NCBI RefSeq assembly: GCF_945915435.1
Contig: NZ_CAMEFG010000036.1
Coordinates: 1-40,708, forward strand
Direction: 5' to 3'
Source: an uncultured Paracoccus sp.
GTDB lineage: Bacteria; Pseudomonadota; Alphaproteobacteria; Rhodobacterales; Rhodobacteraceae
DNA length: 40,708 nt
The position numbers were made by a program, and so were the translations under genes. This document shows positions 8,072-17,190 of the stretch, in pieces (within the stretch, counting starts at the first letter, position 1; every line of letters starts with the position of its first letter). The notes beneath the pieces are model-generated. The model saw only the letters and a list, made by a program, of their open reading frames with translations. It ran no database searches and had not been told where the DNA came from.

Positions 8072-8098
8072 GGCCGTGGCGGAACCCTCGCCACGGCC
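8072..8098 (+). terminator. Intra-operon hairpin after smoE
   Basis: GGCCGTGGCG (8072-8081) and CGCCACGGCC (8089-8098) form a perfect 10-bp stem with a 7-base loop in the 72-bp smoE-smoF gap. No T-run follows. Hairpins here are common after binding-protein genes, where they partly terminate transcription or protect the upstream mRNA so that the binding protein outnumbers the permeases. A processing/attenuation role is more likely than full termination. Confidence 0.7.
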
Positions 8099-8121
8099 CC
8101 CGGCACGGCAAGGAGCCTTAC

Positions 8122-8994
8122 ATGGCCACCAAAGCTTCACGCGCCACGGCGCGATTGATGGTTTCGCCTTCGGTCATCCTGCTCTTGCTGTGGATGATCG
8201 TGCCGCTTGGCATGACGATCTGGTTTTCGCTGCTGCGCTACAACCTGCTGATGCCGGGCACCGAAAGTTTCGCGGGGCTGGAAAACTATCGCTATTTCTT
8301 CAGCGATCCCGCCTTCTGGCCCGCCATCGCCAACACGCTGACGCTGGTTCTGGGGGTGCTGGCAATCACGGTCGGCGGCGGCATCCTACTGGCGATCCTG
8401 CTGGATCAACCGATCTTCGGACAGGGGATCGTGCGCATCCTTGTCATCGCGCCCTTCTTCGTCATGCCCACCGTTTCCGCGCTGGTGTGGAAGAACATGA
8501 TGATGAACCCCGTGAACGGCCTTTTCGGCTGGCTGGCGCGGACCTTCGGGATGCAACCCATCGACTTCTTCGGGCAGATGCCGCTGTTTTCCATCATCGT
8601 GATCGTAAGCTGGGAATGGTTGCCCTTCGCGACGCTGATCCTGCTGACCGCGATGCAGTCGCTGGACAGCGAACAGCTTGAGGCCGCCGAAATGGACGGT
8701 GCCCGCCCGCTTGCGCGGTTCCGCCATATCGTGCTGCCGCATCTGGCGCGCGCCATCACCGTCGTCATCCTGATCGAGACGATCTTCCTGCTGTCCATCT
8801 TCGCCGAGATCCTGGTCACCACCAACGGCGGTCCGGGCACGGCGACGACCAACCTGCCCTTCCTCGTCTATGCGCAGTCGCTCTTGCAATTCGACGTGGG
8901 GCTGGGATCGGCGGGCGGCATCTTCGCGGTAATCCTTGCCAATATCGTGGCGATCTTCCTGCTGCGCATGATCGGAAAGAACATAGATGCCTGA
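8122..8994 (+). CDS. smoF: Polyol ABC transporter permease SmoF
   Basis: Inner-membrane permease (290 aa) of the sorbitol/mannitol importer, MalF-like, with about six transmembrane helices. The cytoplasmic EAA loop reads EQLEAAEMDGARPLARFRHI, the contact with the ATPase SmoK. GTATTNLPFLVYAQSL near the C-terminus is typical of the carbohydrate transporter CUT1 family. AAGGAG precedes the ATG. It lies behind the smoE hairpin and 23 bp before smoG, so the two permeases are probably made at lower level than SmoE and form a heterodimer. Confidence 0.92.
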   Translation: MATKASRATARLMVSPSVILLLLWMIVPLGMTIWFSLLRYNLLMPGTESFAGLENYRYFFSDPAFWPAIANTLTLVLGVLAITVGGGILLAILLDQPIFGQGIVRILVIAPFFVMPTVSALVWKNMMMNPVNGLFGWLARTFGMQPIDFFGQMPLFSIIVIVSWEWLPFATLILLTAMQSLDSEQLEAAEMDGARPLARFRHIVLPHLARAITVVILIETIFLLSIFAEILVTTNGGPGTATTNLPFLVYAQSLLQFDVGLGSAGGIFAVILANIVAIFLLRMIGKNIDA

Positions 8995-9017
8995 CCGTAA
9001 CCAAGGGGGAAACTGAC

Positions 9018-9845
9018 ATGGCCCGCGCCGTCTCGACCCGCCGCAAGATCGGCTTCACGGCACTGGCCTGGGCCGTGGGGCTGCTGATCTTCTTCCCGAT
9101 CCTGTGGACCGTGCTGACCTCGTTCAAGACCGAGGCCGATGCCGTCGCAATCCCGCCGAAATTCCTGTTCACGCCGACGCTGGACAATTATGCGACGGTG
9201 CAGAGCCGCTCGAACTACGGGCTGCATTTCATGAACTCGGTGATCCTGTCGCTTGGCTCGACGCTGCTGGCGCTGGTTATCGCGATCCCCGCCGCATGGG
9301 CGATGGCCTTCCAGCCGGGGCGGCGGACCAAGGACCTGCTGATGTGGATGCTGTCCACCAAGATGATGCCCGCCGTGGGCGTGCTGGTGCCCATCTACCT
9401 GATCTTTCGCGATTTCGGCCTGCTGGATACGCGCCTTGGCCTGATGATCGTGCTGACGCTGATCAACCTGCCCATCGTGATCTGGATGCTGTTCACCTAT
9501 TTCCGCGAAATTCCGGGCGAGATCCTGGAGGCCGCGCGGATGGACGGCGCCAGCCTGTGGCGCGAGATTGTCCATGTGCTGGCGCCGATGGCGGTGCCAG
9601 GGATCGCCTCGACCATGCTGCTCAACATCATCCTTGCGTGGAACGAAGCGTTCTGGACGCTGAACCTGACCACATCGAAGGCCGCGCCGCTGACCGCCTT
9701 CATCGCCAGCTATTCCAGCCCCGAAGGGCTATTCTATGCGAAACTGTCCGCCGCCTCGACGCTGGCCATCGCGCCGATCCTGGTTCTGGGCTGGTTCAGC
9801 CAGAAGCAACTGGTCCGTGGCCTGACCTTCGGCGCCGTGAAATAG
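9018..9845 (+). CDS. smoG: Polyol ABC transporter permease SmoG
   Basis: Second permease (275 aa) of the smo importer, MalG-like. It has an N-terminal membrane helix with the LWTVLTSFKTEADA segment typical of MalG-type subunits, and the EAA loop EAARMDGASLWREIVHV that engages SmoK. About six transmembrane segments are visible. AAGGGGG precedes the start. The gene ends 9 bp before smoK, with AGGAG in the gap. Together with SmoF it forms the membrane channel for the polyol. Confidence 0.92.
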   Translation: MARAVSTRRKIGFTALAWAVGLLIFFPILWTVLTSFKTEADAVAIPPKFLFTPTLDNYATVQSRSNYGLHFMNSVILSLGSTLLALVIAIPAAWAMAFQPGRRTKDLLMWMLSTKMMPAVGVLVPIYLIFRDFGLLDTRLGLMIVLTLINLPIVIWMLFTYFREIPGEILEAARMDGASLWREIVHVLAPMAVPGIASTMLLNIILAWNEAFWTLNLTTSKAAPLTAFIASYSSPEGLFYAKLSAASTLAIAPILVLGWFSQKQLVRGLTFGAVK

Positions 9846-9854
9846 GAGACGACA

Positions 9855-10852
<998 letters not shown>

Positions 10853-10856
<4 letters not shown>

Positions 10857-11623
10857 GACTTACAGGCAAGACCGCCCTCGTCACCGGCGCCGCGCGCGGC
10901 ATCGGAACCGCCTTCGCGCGCCGCTATGTCGCGGAAGGCGCAAGCGTCGTGATCGCCGACATCAACCTGGAAGCGGCGCAGGCCGCCGCCGAAAGCATCG
11001 GCCCCAAGGCCCATGCCGTGCGGCTGGACGTGACCGACCAGGCCAGCATCGACGCCTGCGTGACGCAATCCGCCGAGATTCTGGGCGGCATCGACATCCT
11101 GATCAACAATGCGGGCATCTTCACGATGGACCCGATCGTGGACATCAAGCGCACCGATTACGACCGGGTTTTCGCGATCAATGTTTCGGGCACGCTGTTC
11201 ATGATGCAGGCCGTCGCGCGCCACATGATCGCGCGCGGCAAGGGCGGGCGCATCATCAACATGGCCAGCCAGGCGGGCCGCCGGGGCGAGGCGCTGGTCG
11301 GCGTCTATTGCGCCAGCAAGGCCGCCGTGATCTCGCTTACCCAATCGGCGGGGCTGAACCTGATCGCGCATCGCATCAACGTCAACGCCATCGCCCCCGG
11401 CGTGGTCGAGGGCGCGCATTGGGACGAAGTCGACGCCCATTTCGCCCGTCACGAAAACCGCCCTCTGGGCGAGAAGAAGCGCCTTGTCGGCGAGGCCGTC
11501 CCCTTCGGCCGCATGGGCACCGCCGAGGATCTGACCGGCATGGCGGTATTCCTTGCCTCGGACGATGCCGAATATATCGTCGCGCAGACCTATAACGTCG
11601 ATGGCGGGAACTGGATGAGCTGA
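10853..11623 (+). CDS. smoS: Sorbitol (polyol) dehydrogenase, SDR family
   Basis: A 256-aa short-chain dehydrogenase/reductase that oxidises D-sorbitol to D-fructose (and possibly galactitol) with NAD+. The NAD-binding TGAARGIG lies at residues 11-18, NNAG near residue 85, and the catalytic Tyr152/Lys156 in YCASK, with Ser in the NMASQAG segment before it. Length and the C-terminal NVDGGNWMS fit the Rhodobacter sphaeroides SmoS type. It overlaps smoK upstream (ATGA) and mtlK downstream (TGATG), consistent with one polyol operon. Substrate is assigned from family resemblance and neighbours. Confidence 0.9.
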
Positions 11624-13095
11624 TGAAACTCTCGCTTACCACCCTGCCCGGCCTGCCCGCCGCCGTCGCCGCACCGCGTTACGCGCGCGCCGACCTGCGC
11701 CCCGGCATCGTCCATATCGGCTGCGGCAATTTCCACCGCGCCCATATGGCGGTCTATCTGGACGACCTGTTCAACCTGGGCCGGGGCCATGACTGGGCGA
11801 TCATCGGCGCAGGCGTCCGCCCCGAGGACAGCGCGATGCGCGACCGCCTTGCCGCGCAGGACTGGCTGACCACGGTGATCGAACTTGGCCAGCCCGAGTT
11901 GAACCAGGGTCCCCGCGTCACCGGCGCAATGGTCGATTTCCTGCCCGTGACGCCGGGCCATGCCGCGCTGATCGAACGGATGTCGCAGCCCGATATCCGC
12001 ATCGTGTCCCTGACCGTGACCGAGGGCGGCTATTTCACCGATCCCCGCACCGGCACCTTTTCGCCCGATCATCCCGATATCCGCGCCGACGCCGCGCAGC
12101 CCGGCAGCCCGCGCACGGTCTTTGGCGCGATCCTGGCGGCGCTGCGCAACCGGCGCGCGGCGGGGCTGGCGCCCTTCACCGTCATGTCCTGCGACAACCT
12201 GCCCCATAACGGCCATGTCACCCGCGACGCGGTGGCGGGGCTGGCCGCGCTGATCGAGCCCACGCTGGCCGAATGGGTGCGCGAGGCGGTGGCCTTCCCC
12301 AACTCGATGGTGGACCGCATCACCCCCGCGACCGGCCCGGCCGAGATCGCGATGGCCGCGGCCCTCGGCATCGACGATGCCGCCCCCGTCACATGCGAAC
12401 CGTTCCGGCAATGGGTGGTCGAGGACGACTTCCCCCAGGGCCGCCCCGCGCTGGAAGAGGTCGGCGTCACCTTCACCCCCGACGTCGCCCTGTTCGAGGC
12501 GATGAAGATCCGCATGCTCAACGGCGGCCATGCGATCATCGCCTATCCCGCCGGGCTGCGAGGCATCGAATTCGCGCATGAGGCGATGGCCGACCCGCAG
12601 ATCGCTGCCTTCCTGCAAGCGGTCGAACAGCGCGAGATCATGCCCACCCTTCCCGCCATCCCCGGCCAACCGCCGCAGGATTACCTGCGCCTGCTAAGTG
12701 CCCGCTTTGCCAACGCGCAGGTGCGCGACACGATCCGGCGGCTGTGCCTGGACGGGTCGAACCGGCAGCCGAAATTCATCGTGCCGACGCTGCGCGACCG
12801 GCTGGCGGCGGGGCAACCGGCGGATGGGCTGATCCTGCTGTCGGCGCTGTGGTGCCGCTATTGCCATGGCCAGGCCGAGGACGGCACGGAAATCGCGCCC
12901 AACGACCCCAACTGGCCCGCCCTGACCGCCCGCGCACACGAGGCACGGGAACGCCCCGAGGCATGGCTGGAAATGGCCGATGTCTATGGCGGGCTTGGCC
13001 AGGACCCCACCCTGCGCGCGGCTTTTGCGACAGCCCTGCGCAAGATCTGGGATCAGGGCAGCCAGGCCGCGATCGCTGGCTACCTCGCCGGCTGA
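11623..13095 (+). CDS. mtlK: Mannitol 2-dehydrogenase
   Basis: A 490-aa polyol-specific long-chain dehydrogenase that oxidises D-mannitol to D-fructose with NAD+ (D-arabitol is a common second substrate). The N-terminal domain has the nucleotide-binding IVHIGCGNFHRAH. The catalytic Lys295, Asn300 and His303 stand in MKIRMLNGGH, and an Asn of the SCDNLPHNG segment helps form the active site. The length equals that of characterised mannitol 2-dehydrogenases. Its ATG shares a base with the smoS stop. It is the last gene of the operon: a perfect 10-bp stem followed by TTTT lies 52 bp downstream. Confidence 0.94.
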   Translation: MKLSLTTLPGLPAAVAAPRYARADLRPGIVHIGCGNFHRAHMAVYLDDLFNLGRGHDWAIIGAGVRPEDSAMRDRLAAQDWLTTVIELGQPELNQGPRVTGAMVDFLPVTPGHAALIERMSQPDIRIVSLTVTEGGYFTDPRTGTFSPDHPDIRADAAQPGSPRTVFGAILAALRNRRAAGLAPFTVMSCDNLPHNGHVTRDAVAGLAALIEPTLAEWVREAVAFPNSMVDRITPATGPAEIAMAAALGIDDAAPVTCEPFRQWVVEDDFPQGRPALEEVGVTFTPDVALFEAMKIRMLNGGHAIIAYPAGLRGIEFAHEAMADPQIAAFLQAVEQREIMPTLPAIPGQPPQDYLRLLSARFANAQVRDTIRRLCLDGSNRQPKFIVPTLRDRLAAGQPADGLILLSALWCRYCHGQAEDGTEIAPNDPNWPALTARAHEARERPEAWLEMADVYGGLGQDPTLRAAFATALRKIWDQGSQAAIAGYLAG

Positions 13096-13147
13096 ACGCA
13101 GCCGCTGGCCACGCCCGCAGCGCAGCCTGGCGATCCGAAACAAGCAA

Positions 13148-13180
13148 GGGTCCCGGCACCACATGCGCCGGGACCCTTTT
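13148..13180 (+). terminator. Rho-independent terminator of the smo operon
   Basis: GGGTCCCGGC (13148-13157) pairs perfectly with GCCGGGACCC (13167-13176) over a 9-base loop and is followed by TTTT (13177-13180). It ends the operon after mtlK. On the minus strand the stem is followed only by a broken T-run, so it acts mainly on plus-strand transcripts. Confidence 0.9.
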
Positions 13181-13269
13181 CCAATCGGCAACGGCCAATC
13201 GAAACATGCGCAGGAAACCACGCCCCTGCCATGAACCCAAGGCCATGCCGAATGCAGGCAAAACCCGGT

Positions 13270-13356
13270 GTGAGGACGCCCGTATCAGGTCAATCGATAC
13301 AGACGTTACTTGGTAAGCCCCCTATGGATACGCATGCCGCGTCCTCACAGGGCTTA
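13270..13356. other. Interleaved inverted repeats, possible pseudoknotted RNA
   Basis: GTGAGGACGC (13270-13279) is complementary to GCGTCCTCAC (13339-13348). TAAGCCC (13314-13320), which lies inside that loop, is complementary to GGGCTTA (13350-13356), which lies outside it: the topology of an H-type pseudoknot. A small stem GTATC/GATAC (13282-13286, 13296-13300) fits inside. The pairings exist on either strand. No known RNA family is recognised. Confidence 0.45.
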
Positions 13357-13479
13357 TAAAACATATCCCATTTTTCTTTTGAACTTGTTTCTTTCGACAG
13401 TTGTTCGCCTTCAAGTATAGCCCCGATGGATTCCACCACCACAGAGGGCCGAAAGACATTAACCAAGATCTATGGATTC

Positions 13480-13538
13480 TTCATATTTTCTCTAATTAAA
13501 TATCTGTAAAATATGAATTAAACTTTATTAATGGTCAA
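13480..13538 (-). promoter_or_regulatory. Minus-strand promoter with overlapping inverted repeat
   Basis: Read on the minus strand, TTGACC (13538-13533) and CATATT (13515-13510) are separated by exactly 17 bases, a good sigma-70-type arrangement in AT-rich DNA. The -10 lies in one arm of a perfect 10-bp inverted repeat, TTCATATTTT (13480-13489) / AAAATATGAA (13508-13517), which looks like an operator. Transcription would run left toward the interleaved repeats at 13270-13356, where no gene is present. Confidence 0.5.
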
Positions 13539-13648
13539 GAATGCTGACCTAAGAAAGGCTGACTATTAACCTTCGTATATCGAATGGCTTTACGAACCGA
13601 ACCGTTCCCTTTTACACCCGAAGGATCTACCCAGGGCTGTATCCGGCG

Positions 13649-13668
13649 CCGGGAATTTCCCGGTGTTT
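13649..13668 (+). terminator. Weak hairpin with T-run
   Basis: CCGGG-AATTT-CCCGG (13649-13663) is a short perfect hairpin followed by TGTTTT on the plus strand. It could end a plus-strand transcript from the AT-rich island, but the stem is only five base pairs. Confidence 0.3.
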
Positions 13669-13723
13669 TCCTGACATTCCCACAACCAGAGCGGATATTT
13701 GGCCTTGGCGTGTAATCATTTGT

Positions 13724-14683
13724 TTACTTTTCTGGCTGGAAAGGGAATCGGTCCGAATCGCCGTCTCGGGAACGCTCCCACGGCGGGGTGCCGCCCAGTT
13801 CGGCCAGAAGGCAATCGATCAGCGCGCGCAGCTTCATCGGCATCGGGTTGACCGGCGGCCAGACCACGGCAATGGGCAAGGGCCGGTGATCCAGCTCGGG
13901 CAGGACGCGCACCAGCCTGCCCGCACGAATATCCGGCAGGCAGATGAAGCCCGGCATCGTGCCAAGACCAAGCCCCGCCAGGACGAAATCGCGGATCGCC
14001 TCGCCATTGTTCACGGTGATGCGGCTTGCGATGGGCACGTTGACGCGGTCGGCGCCATTGCCGGGCTGCCACATGCGCCCATCCGCGACATGGCTGTAGC
14101 CGATGGTGCGGTGGTTGCGCAGGTCGGCCAGATCCCGCGGCGCGCCGTGGCGGGCGATGTAATCGGGGCTGGCGCAGGCGATCTGCCGATCCTCGCAGAT
14201 CTTGCGCGACATCAGGGCGGTGTCGCGCATGCGTCCGACGCGGACGGCGGCGTCCAGCCGGTCGTGGATCAGGTCGCGGGCGCGATCCTCGTAATCGATC
14301 AGCAGGTCCAGTTCCGGGTGCGCCTGCGCAAAACGCGCGAGGATCGGGCCAAGATAGAGGCGCCCCAATGTCATCGGGACCGAGATCGACAGCCTGCCGC
14401 GCAGCTGCGTGCTGCCGCGTGCTTCCACGATCGCGCCTTCGGCGGCGGCGCGCAGCCCGGCCAGGGCGGGACGCAGGCCCTCGGCCAGGCGCAGAGCGGT
14501 GTCGGTGGGCGTGATACGGCCCGCGTTGCGCAAGAACAGCGCGGCCCCCAGGTTGGCTTCCAGGTCCGAGATTCGCTTGCTGACCACCGATTTCGACAGG
14601 TTCAGCCGGGCAGCGGCGGCGGTCACCGTCCCCAGTTCCATCACCGCCAGGAATGTATCCATCTCGTCCAGCGAATAGCGCAT
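13724..14683 (-). CDS. LysR-family transcriptional regulator
   Basis: A 319-aa LysR-type regulator. A winged helix-turn-helix occupies residues 1-60 (TVTAAAARLNLSKSVVSKRISDLE), followed by the substrate-binding domain (RLSISVPMTLG, DRLDAAVRVG and GLGLGTMPGF segments). It belongs by eye to the large DsdC/CrgA-like group of unknown effector. The ATG is not preceded by a clear ribosome-binding site. It lies 39 bp downstream of cobQ on the same strand, so it may be read through from cobOQ. LysR genes usually sit divergent from their target, but no such target is present here: its 3' side faces the AT-rich island and its 5' side faces cobQ. Regulated genes are unknown. Confidence 0.88.
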   Translation of the reverse strand: MRYSLDEMDTFLAVMELGTVTAAAARLNLSKSVVSKRISDLEANLGAALFLRNAGRITPTDTALRLAEGLRPALAGLRAAAEGAIVEARGSTQLRGRLSISVPMTLGRLYLGPILARFAQAHPELDLLIDYEDRARDLIHDRLDAAVRVGRMRDTALMSRKICEDRQIACASPDYIARHGAPRDLADLRNHRTIGYSHVADGRMWQPGNGADRVNVPIASRITVNNGEAIRDFVLAGLGLGTMPGFICLPDIRAGRLVRVLPELDHRPLPIAVVWPPVNPMPMKLRALIDCLLAELGGTPPWERSRDGDSDRFPFQPEK

Positions 14684-14722
14684 GGCGGCAAGGATAGCGG
14701 GCCGGGCGGCCTTCGCAACTGC

Positions 14723-16195
14723 CTAACCGGCAGATGGGGGGCGTTTTTCGCGGCCGAAGGCCAGCGCCAGCATCCGGTCCAGATCCAGGTGGGTCTCGAT
14801 CAGCCCGGCCAGTTCGTCCAGAACCTGTTCGACCTGCGCCCCGTGGTTCAGGTCCGACCCCGCGCCCATCGCCCCCAACCACGCGCGGCGAAAGCCGTCG
14901 CCGCAGAACAGCCCGTGCAGATAGGTGCCCTGCACCAGCCCGTCGGCGGAAATCGCGCCCTCGGCCCGGCCATCCACCCGCGCGAAAGGACGCCGGCAAT
15001 CGGGACCGTCGGTGCGGCCCATATGGATCTCATAACCCGTCATGGCGCTGGCCGAGGCCTCATGCGCGGCGCGGACCTGCCGCAGCGTCTTGTCGCCTTC
15101 CATCACCGTTTCGACCTGCAACAGCCCCAGCCCCTCGACCCGGCCGGGCGGACCTTCGATCCCCCAAGGGTCGGCGATGCCAAGGCCCAGCATCTGATAA
15201 CCGCCGCAGATCCCGAGGATGCGCCCGCCGCGCCGGTGATGGGCCAGCAGGTCGATGTCCCAGCCCTGCGCGCGCAGGAAGGCCAGATCGCCCCGCGTGG
15301 ACTTGGTGCCGGGGACGATCACCAGATCGGCATTCGCCGGAATCGGCTGGCCGGGATGGACCGGCAGCAGCCTGACGCCCGGCTCCGCCGCCAGCGGATC
15401 GAGGTCGTCGAAATTCGCGACCCGAGATAGCACCAGCCAGGCCACGGTGATCCCTTCGCCGGTGCTGCGGGAGCGGATGTCCTGCGCGTCCTCGGCCGGC
15501 AGCAGGTGGGCACGGTCAAACGCGGGCAGGATGCCCATGCCGGGCCAGCCGGTGCGGGTTTCGATCAGATCATGCCCTTCAGAAAAAAGATCAAGATCAC
15601 CTCGGAAGCGATTGATAATAAATCCATGAATGCGCGCGGCATCGGCAGGCTCGATCACCGCCTTCGTGCCCACGATCTGCGCGATCACGCCACCGCGGTC
15701 GATGTCGCCCAGCAGGATCACCGGCACGCCCGTCGCCTCGGCAAAGCCCATGTTGGCGATGTCATGGGCGCGCAGGTTGACCTCTGCCGCGCTGCCCGCG
15801 CCTTCGATCACGACCAGGTCGTGGGCGGCTTCCAGGCGGCGGTAGCTGTCCATGACGGCATCCATCAACCCGGCCTTGCGCCGCCAGTAGTCGCGCGCCT
15901 TGAAGGTGCCGATCCGCCTGCCCTGAACGATCACCTGCGATCCCGTCTCGGATTCGGGCTTGAGCAGCACGGGGTTCATGTCGCTATGCGGCGCCAGCCC
16001 GGCGGCGCGGGCTTGCAGGGCCTGTGCGCGCCCGATTTCACCCCCGTCAGCGGTCACGGCGGCATTGTTGGACATGTTCTGCGGCTTGAAGGGTGCGACA
16101 CTCAGCCCGCGCAGGCGCAGCGCCCGGCACAGGCCCGCGACCACCAGGGACTTGCCCACATTCGAGCCGGTGCCCTGGATCATCAGGCCCGGCAT
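14723..16195 (-). CDS. cobQ: Adenosylcobyric acid synthase CobQ
   Basis: A 490-aa amidotransferase that amidates the b, d, e and g side chains of adenosylcobyrinic acid a,c-diamide to give adenosylcobyric acid, using glutamine and ATP. The N-terminal dethiobiotin-synthetase-like ATPase has the P-loop GTGSNVGKS (residues 8-16) and [11 protein letters not shown]. The C-terminal class-I glutaminase carries the nucleophile Cys330 in [10 protein letters not shown] and a His in TYLHGLF. The start at MPGLMIQG is chosen because the ATG shares one base with the cobO stop; the open frame extends further only through cobO in another frame. It is co-transcribed with cobO and lies on the strand opposite to the riboswitch-led cob operon. 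Confidence 0.95.
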   Translation of the reverse strand: MPGLMIQGTGSNVGKSLVVAGLCRALRLRGLSVAPFKPQNMSNNAAVTADGGEIGRAQALQARAAGLAPHSDMNPVLLKPESETGSQVIVQGRRIGTFKARDYWRRKAGLMDAVMDSYRRLEAAHDLVVIEGAGSAAEVNLRAHDIANMGFAEATGVPVILLGDIDRGGVIAQIVGTKAVIEPADAARIHGFIINRFRGDLDLFSEGHDLIETRTGWPGMGILPAFDRAHLLPAEDAQDIRSRSTGEGITVAWLVLSRVANFDDLDPLAAEPGVRLLPVHPGQPIPANADLVIVPGTKSTRGDLAFLRAQGWDIDLLAHHRRGGRILGICGGYQMLGLGIADPWGIEGPPGRVEGLGLLQVETVMEGDKTLRQVRAAHEASASAMTGYEIHMGRTDGPDCRRPFARVDGRAEGAISADGLVQGTYLHGLFCGDGFRRAWLGAMGAGSDLNHGAQVEQVLDELAGLIETHLDLDRMLALAFGREKRPPSAG

Positions 16196-16809
16196 CAGAA
16201 CTCGATACCCGGCTGCGCCTTGATGCCCGCACGCCACGGATGCTTGACCAGCCCCATCTCGGTCACCAGATCGGCCATCTCGATCAGTTCCGGCTTGGCG
16301 TTGCGCCCGGTCAGGATCACATGGGTCATCGGGGGCTTCTCGCCCTGCAAAAAGGCACAGACCTCGGCGATATCCAGGTAATCGTAGCGCAGGGCGATGT
16401 TGATTTCGTCCAGCAGAACCAGCCTGATCTTCGGATCGCGGATCAACTCCTTCGCCTTTTCCCAACCGGCGCGGGCGGCGGCGATGTCGCGGTCGCGGTC
16501 TTGGGTTTCCCATGTAAACCCTTCGCCCATCGTGTAAAACTGGCACAGGCCGGGGAAATGCCGGGTCAGCAGGCGACGCTCGCCGGTTTCGCGCCCGCCC
16601 TTGATGAATTGCACGACCGCGCAAGGCATTTCATGGGCGATGGCACGCATGACCATCCCGAAGGCGGACGAGGATTTGCCCTTGCCCGGCCCGGTATGGA
16701 CGACGATCAGTCCTTTTTCGTCCTGCCGGTCGGCATTCATCCGGTCACGCGCATTCTTTATTTTCTGCATTTTTTCAGCATGCTGTTTGCTATTCTTGTC
16801 ATTTTGCAT
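16195..16809 (-). CDS. cobO: Corrinoid adenosyltransferase CobO
   Basis: A 204-aa ATP:cob(I)alamin adenosyltransferase (CobO/BtuR/CobA type) that attaches the 5'-deoxyadenosyl group to the cobalt. The P-loop is GPGKGKS at residues 40-46, followed by the family segments [28 protein letters not shown] and ILTGRNA. The N-terminal 30 residues are Lys/Asn/Asp/Gln-rich and look disordered, as is common in the family. It is the first gene of the cobO-cobQ pair. Its promoter must lie in the 16810-16900 interval, which carries no riboswitch on this strand. Confidence 0.95.
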   Translation of the reverse strand: MQNDKNSKQHAEKMQKIKNARDRMNADRQDEKGLIVVHTGPGKGKSSSAFGMVMRAIAHEMPCAVVQFIKGGRETGERRLLTRHFPGLCQFYTMGEGFTWETQDRDRDIAAARAGWEKAKELIRDPKIRLVLLDEINIALRYDYLDIAEVCAFLQGEKPPMTHVILTGRNAKPELIEMADLVTEMGLVKHPWRAGIKAQPGIEF

Positions 16810-16880
16810 TGCATCCCCCTTTCGCTGCCGCGCCTGCGCCCGCAGCTAAGCGCGCACCGCACCCTTGCGCAAGCGGCGAC

Positions 16881-16910
16881 TTGACTTTGCGTCCTGCTTG
16901 GCGGCATGAC
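16881..16910 (+). promoter_or_regulatory. Promoter candidate for the riboswitch-led cob operon
   Basis: TTGACT (16881-16886) is a good -35, and the GCATGAC region 17-18 bases on (16904-16910) is a weak -10. The inferred start near 16916 falls just upstream of the first conserved bases of the cobalamin riboswitch. The -10 is poor, so this rests mainly on position. Confidence 0.5.
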
Positions 16911-16918
16911 GGACAGGC

Positions 16919-17083
16919 AATGGTTCCTGCGGCGACGCAGGCTAAGAGGGAATGCGCCAACCAAGCGCAGCCGCCCCCGCGACCGTGACCGGAGAGCTTC
17001 GCACGCCACTGGGGGACACCCTGGGAAGGCCGCAAAAGCGAAGGGGCCAAGGCCCCGAGATCCGCAAGCCGGGAAACCTGCCT
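16919..17083 (+). promoter_or_regulatory. Cobalamin riboswitch
   Basis: Conserved elements of the adenosylcobalamin riboswitch occur in the right order on the plus strand: a GGTTCCTGCG entry near 16922, GCTAAGAGGGAA (16941-16952), GCCGCCCCCGC (16970-16980) with GACCGTGACCGG after it, GCCACTGGG, CTGGGAAGGC, and the B12 box AGCCGGGAAACCTGCC (17067-17082). It precedes the DUF1636-cobW-cobN operon, which should be repressed when cobalamin is plentiful. No clear intrinsic terminator follows, so control is probably by sequestering the ribosome-binding site of the small gene at 17191. Confidence 0.95.
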
Positions 17084-17190
17084 TGCCAGATGACCGATGA
17101 CGGACGGGGTGTTCCGTGGTGGGGTGCAGATGCCGCATCCGATGCGCCGCCTGCCGCCGACCGCGCCCGTTCCAAACCGAAAGGCGCGAC

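Larger units (their letters stand above)
13181..13723. other. AT-rich non-coding island
   Basis: About 540 bp without a credible gene lie between the mtlK terminator and the LysR gene. My hand count for 13441-13560 is 37 G+C in 120 bp (about 31 %), far below the GC-rich genes around it. It contains nested inverted repeats at 13270-13356, a 10-bp inverted repeat at 13480-13517, a minus-strand promoter candidate (13510-13538) and a short hairpin followed by TGTTTT (13649-13668). No transposase, tRNA or att-like repeat is visible. It may carry a small RNA or be recently acquired DNA. Confidence 0.75.

Noticed and set aside
13886..15430. A 514-codon plus-strand frame across lysR and cobQ
   Set aside because: Composition is typical of antisense shadow, and it crosses two clear minus-strand genes.
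17116..17190. GTG start giving a longer DUF1636 protein
   Set aside because: The added residues are not family-like and come from the riboswitch expression region; the TTG at 17191 gives the usual N-terminus.
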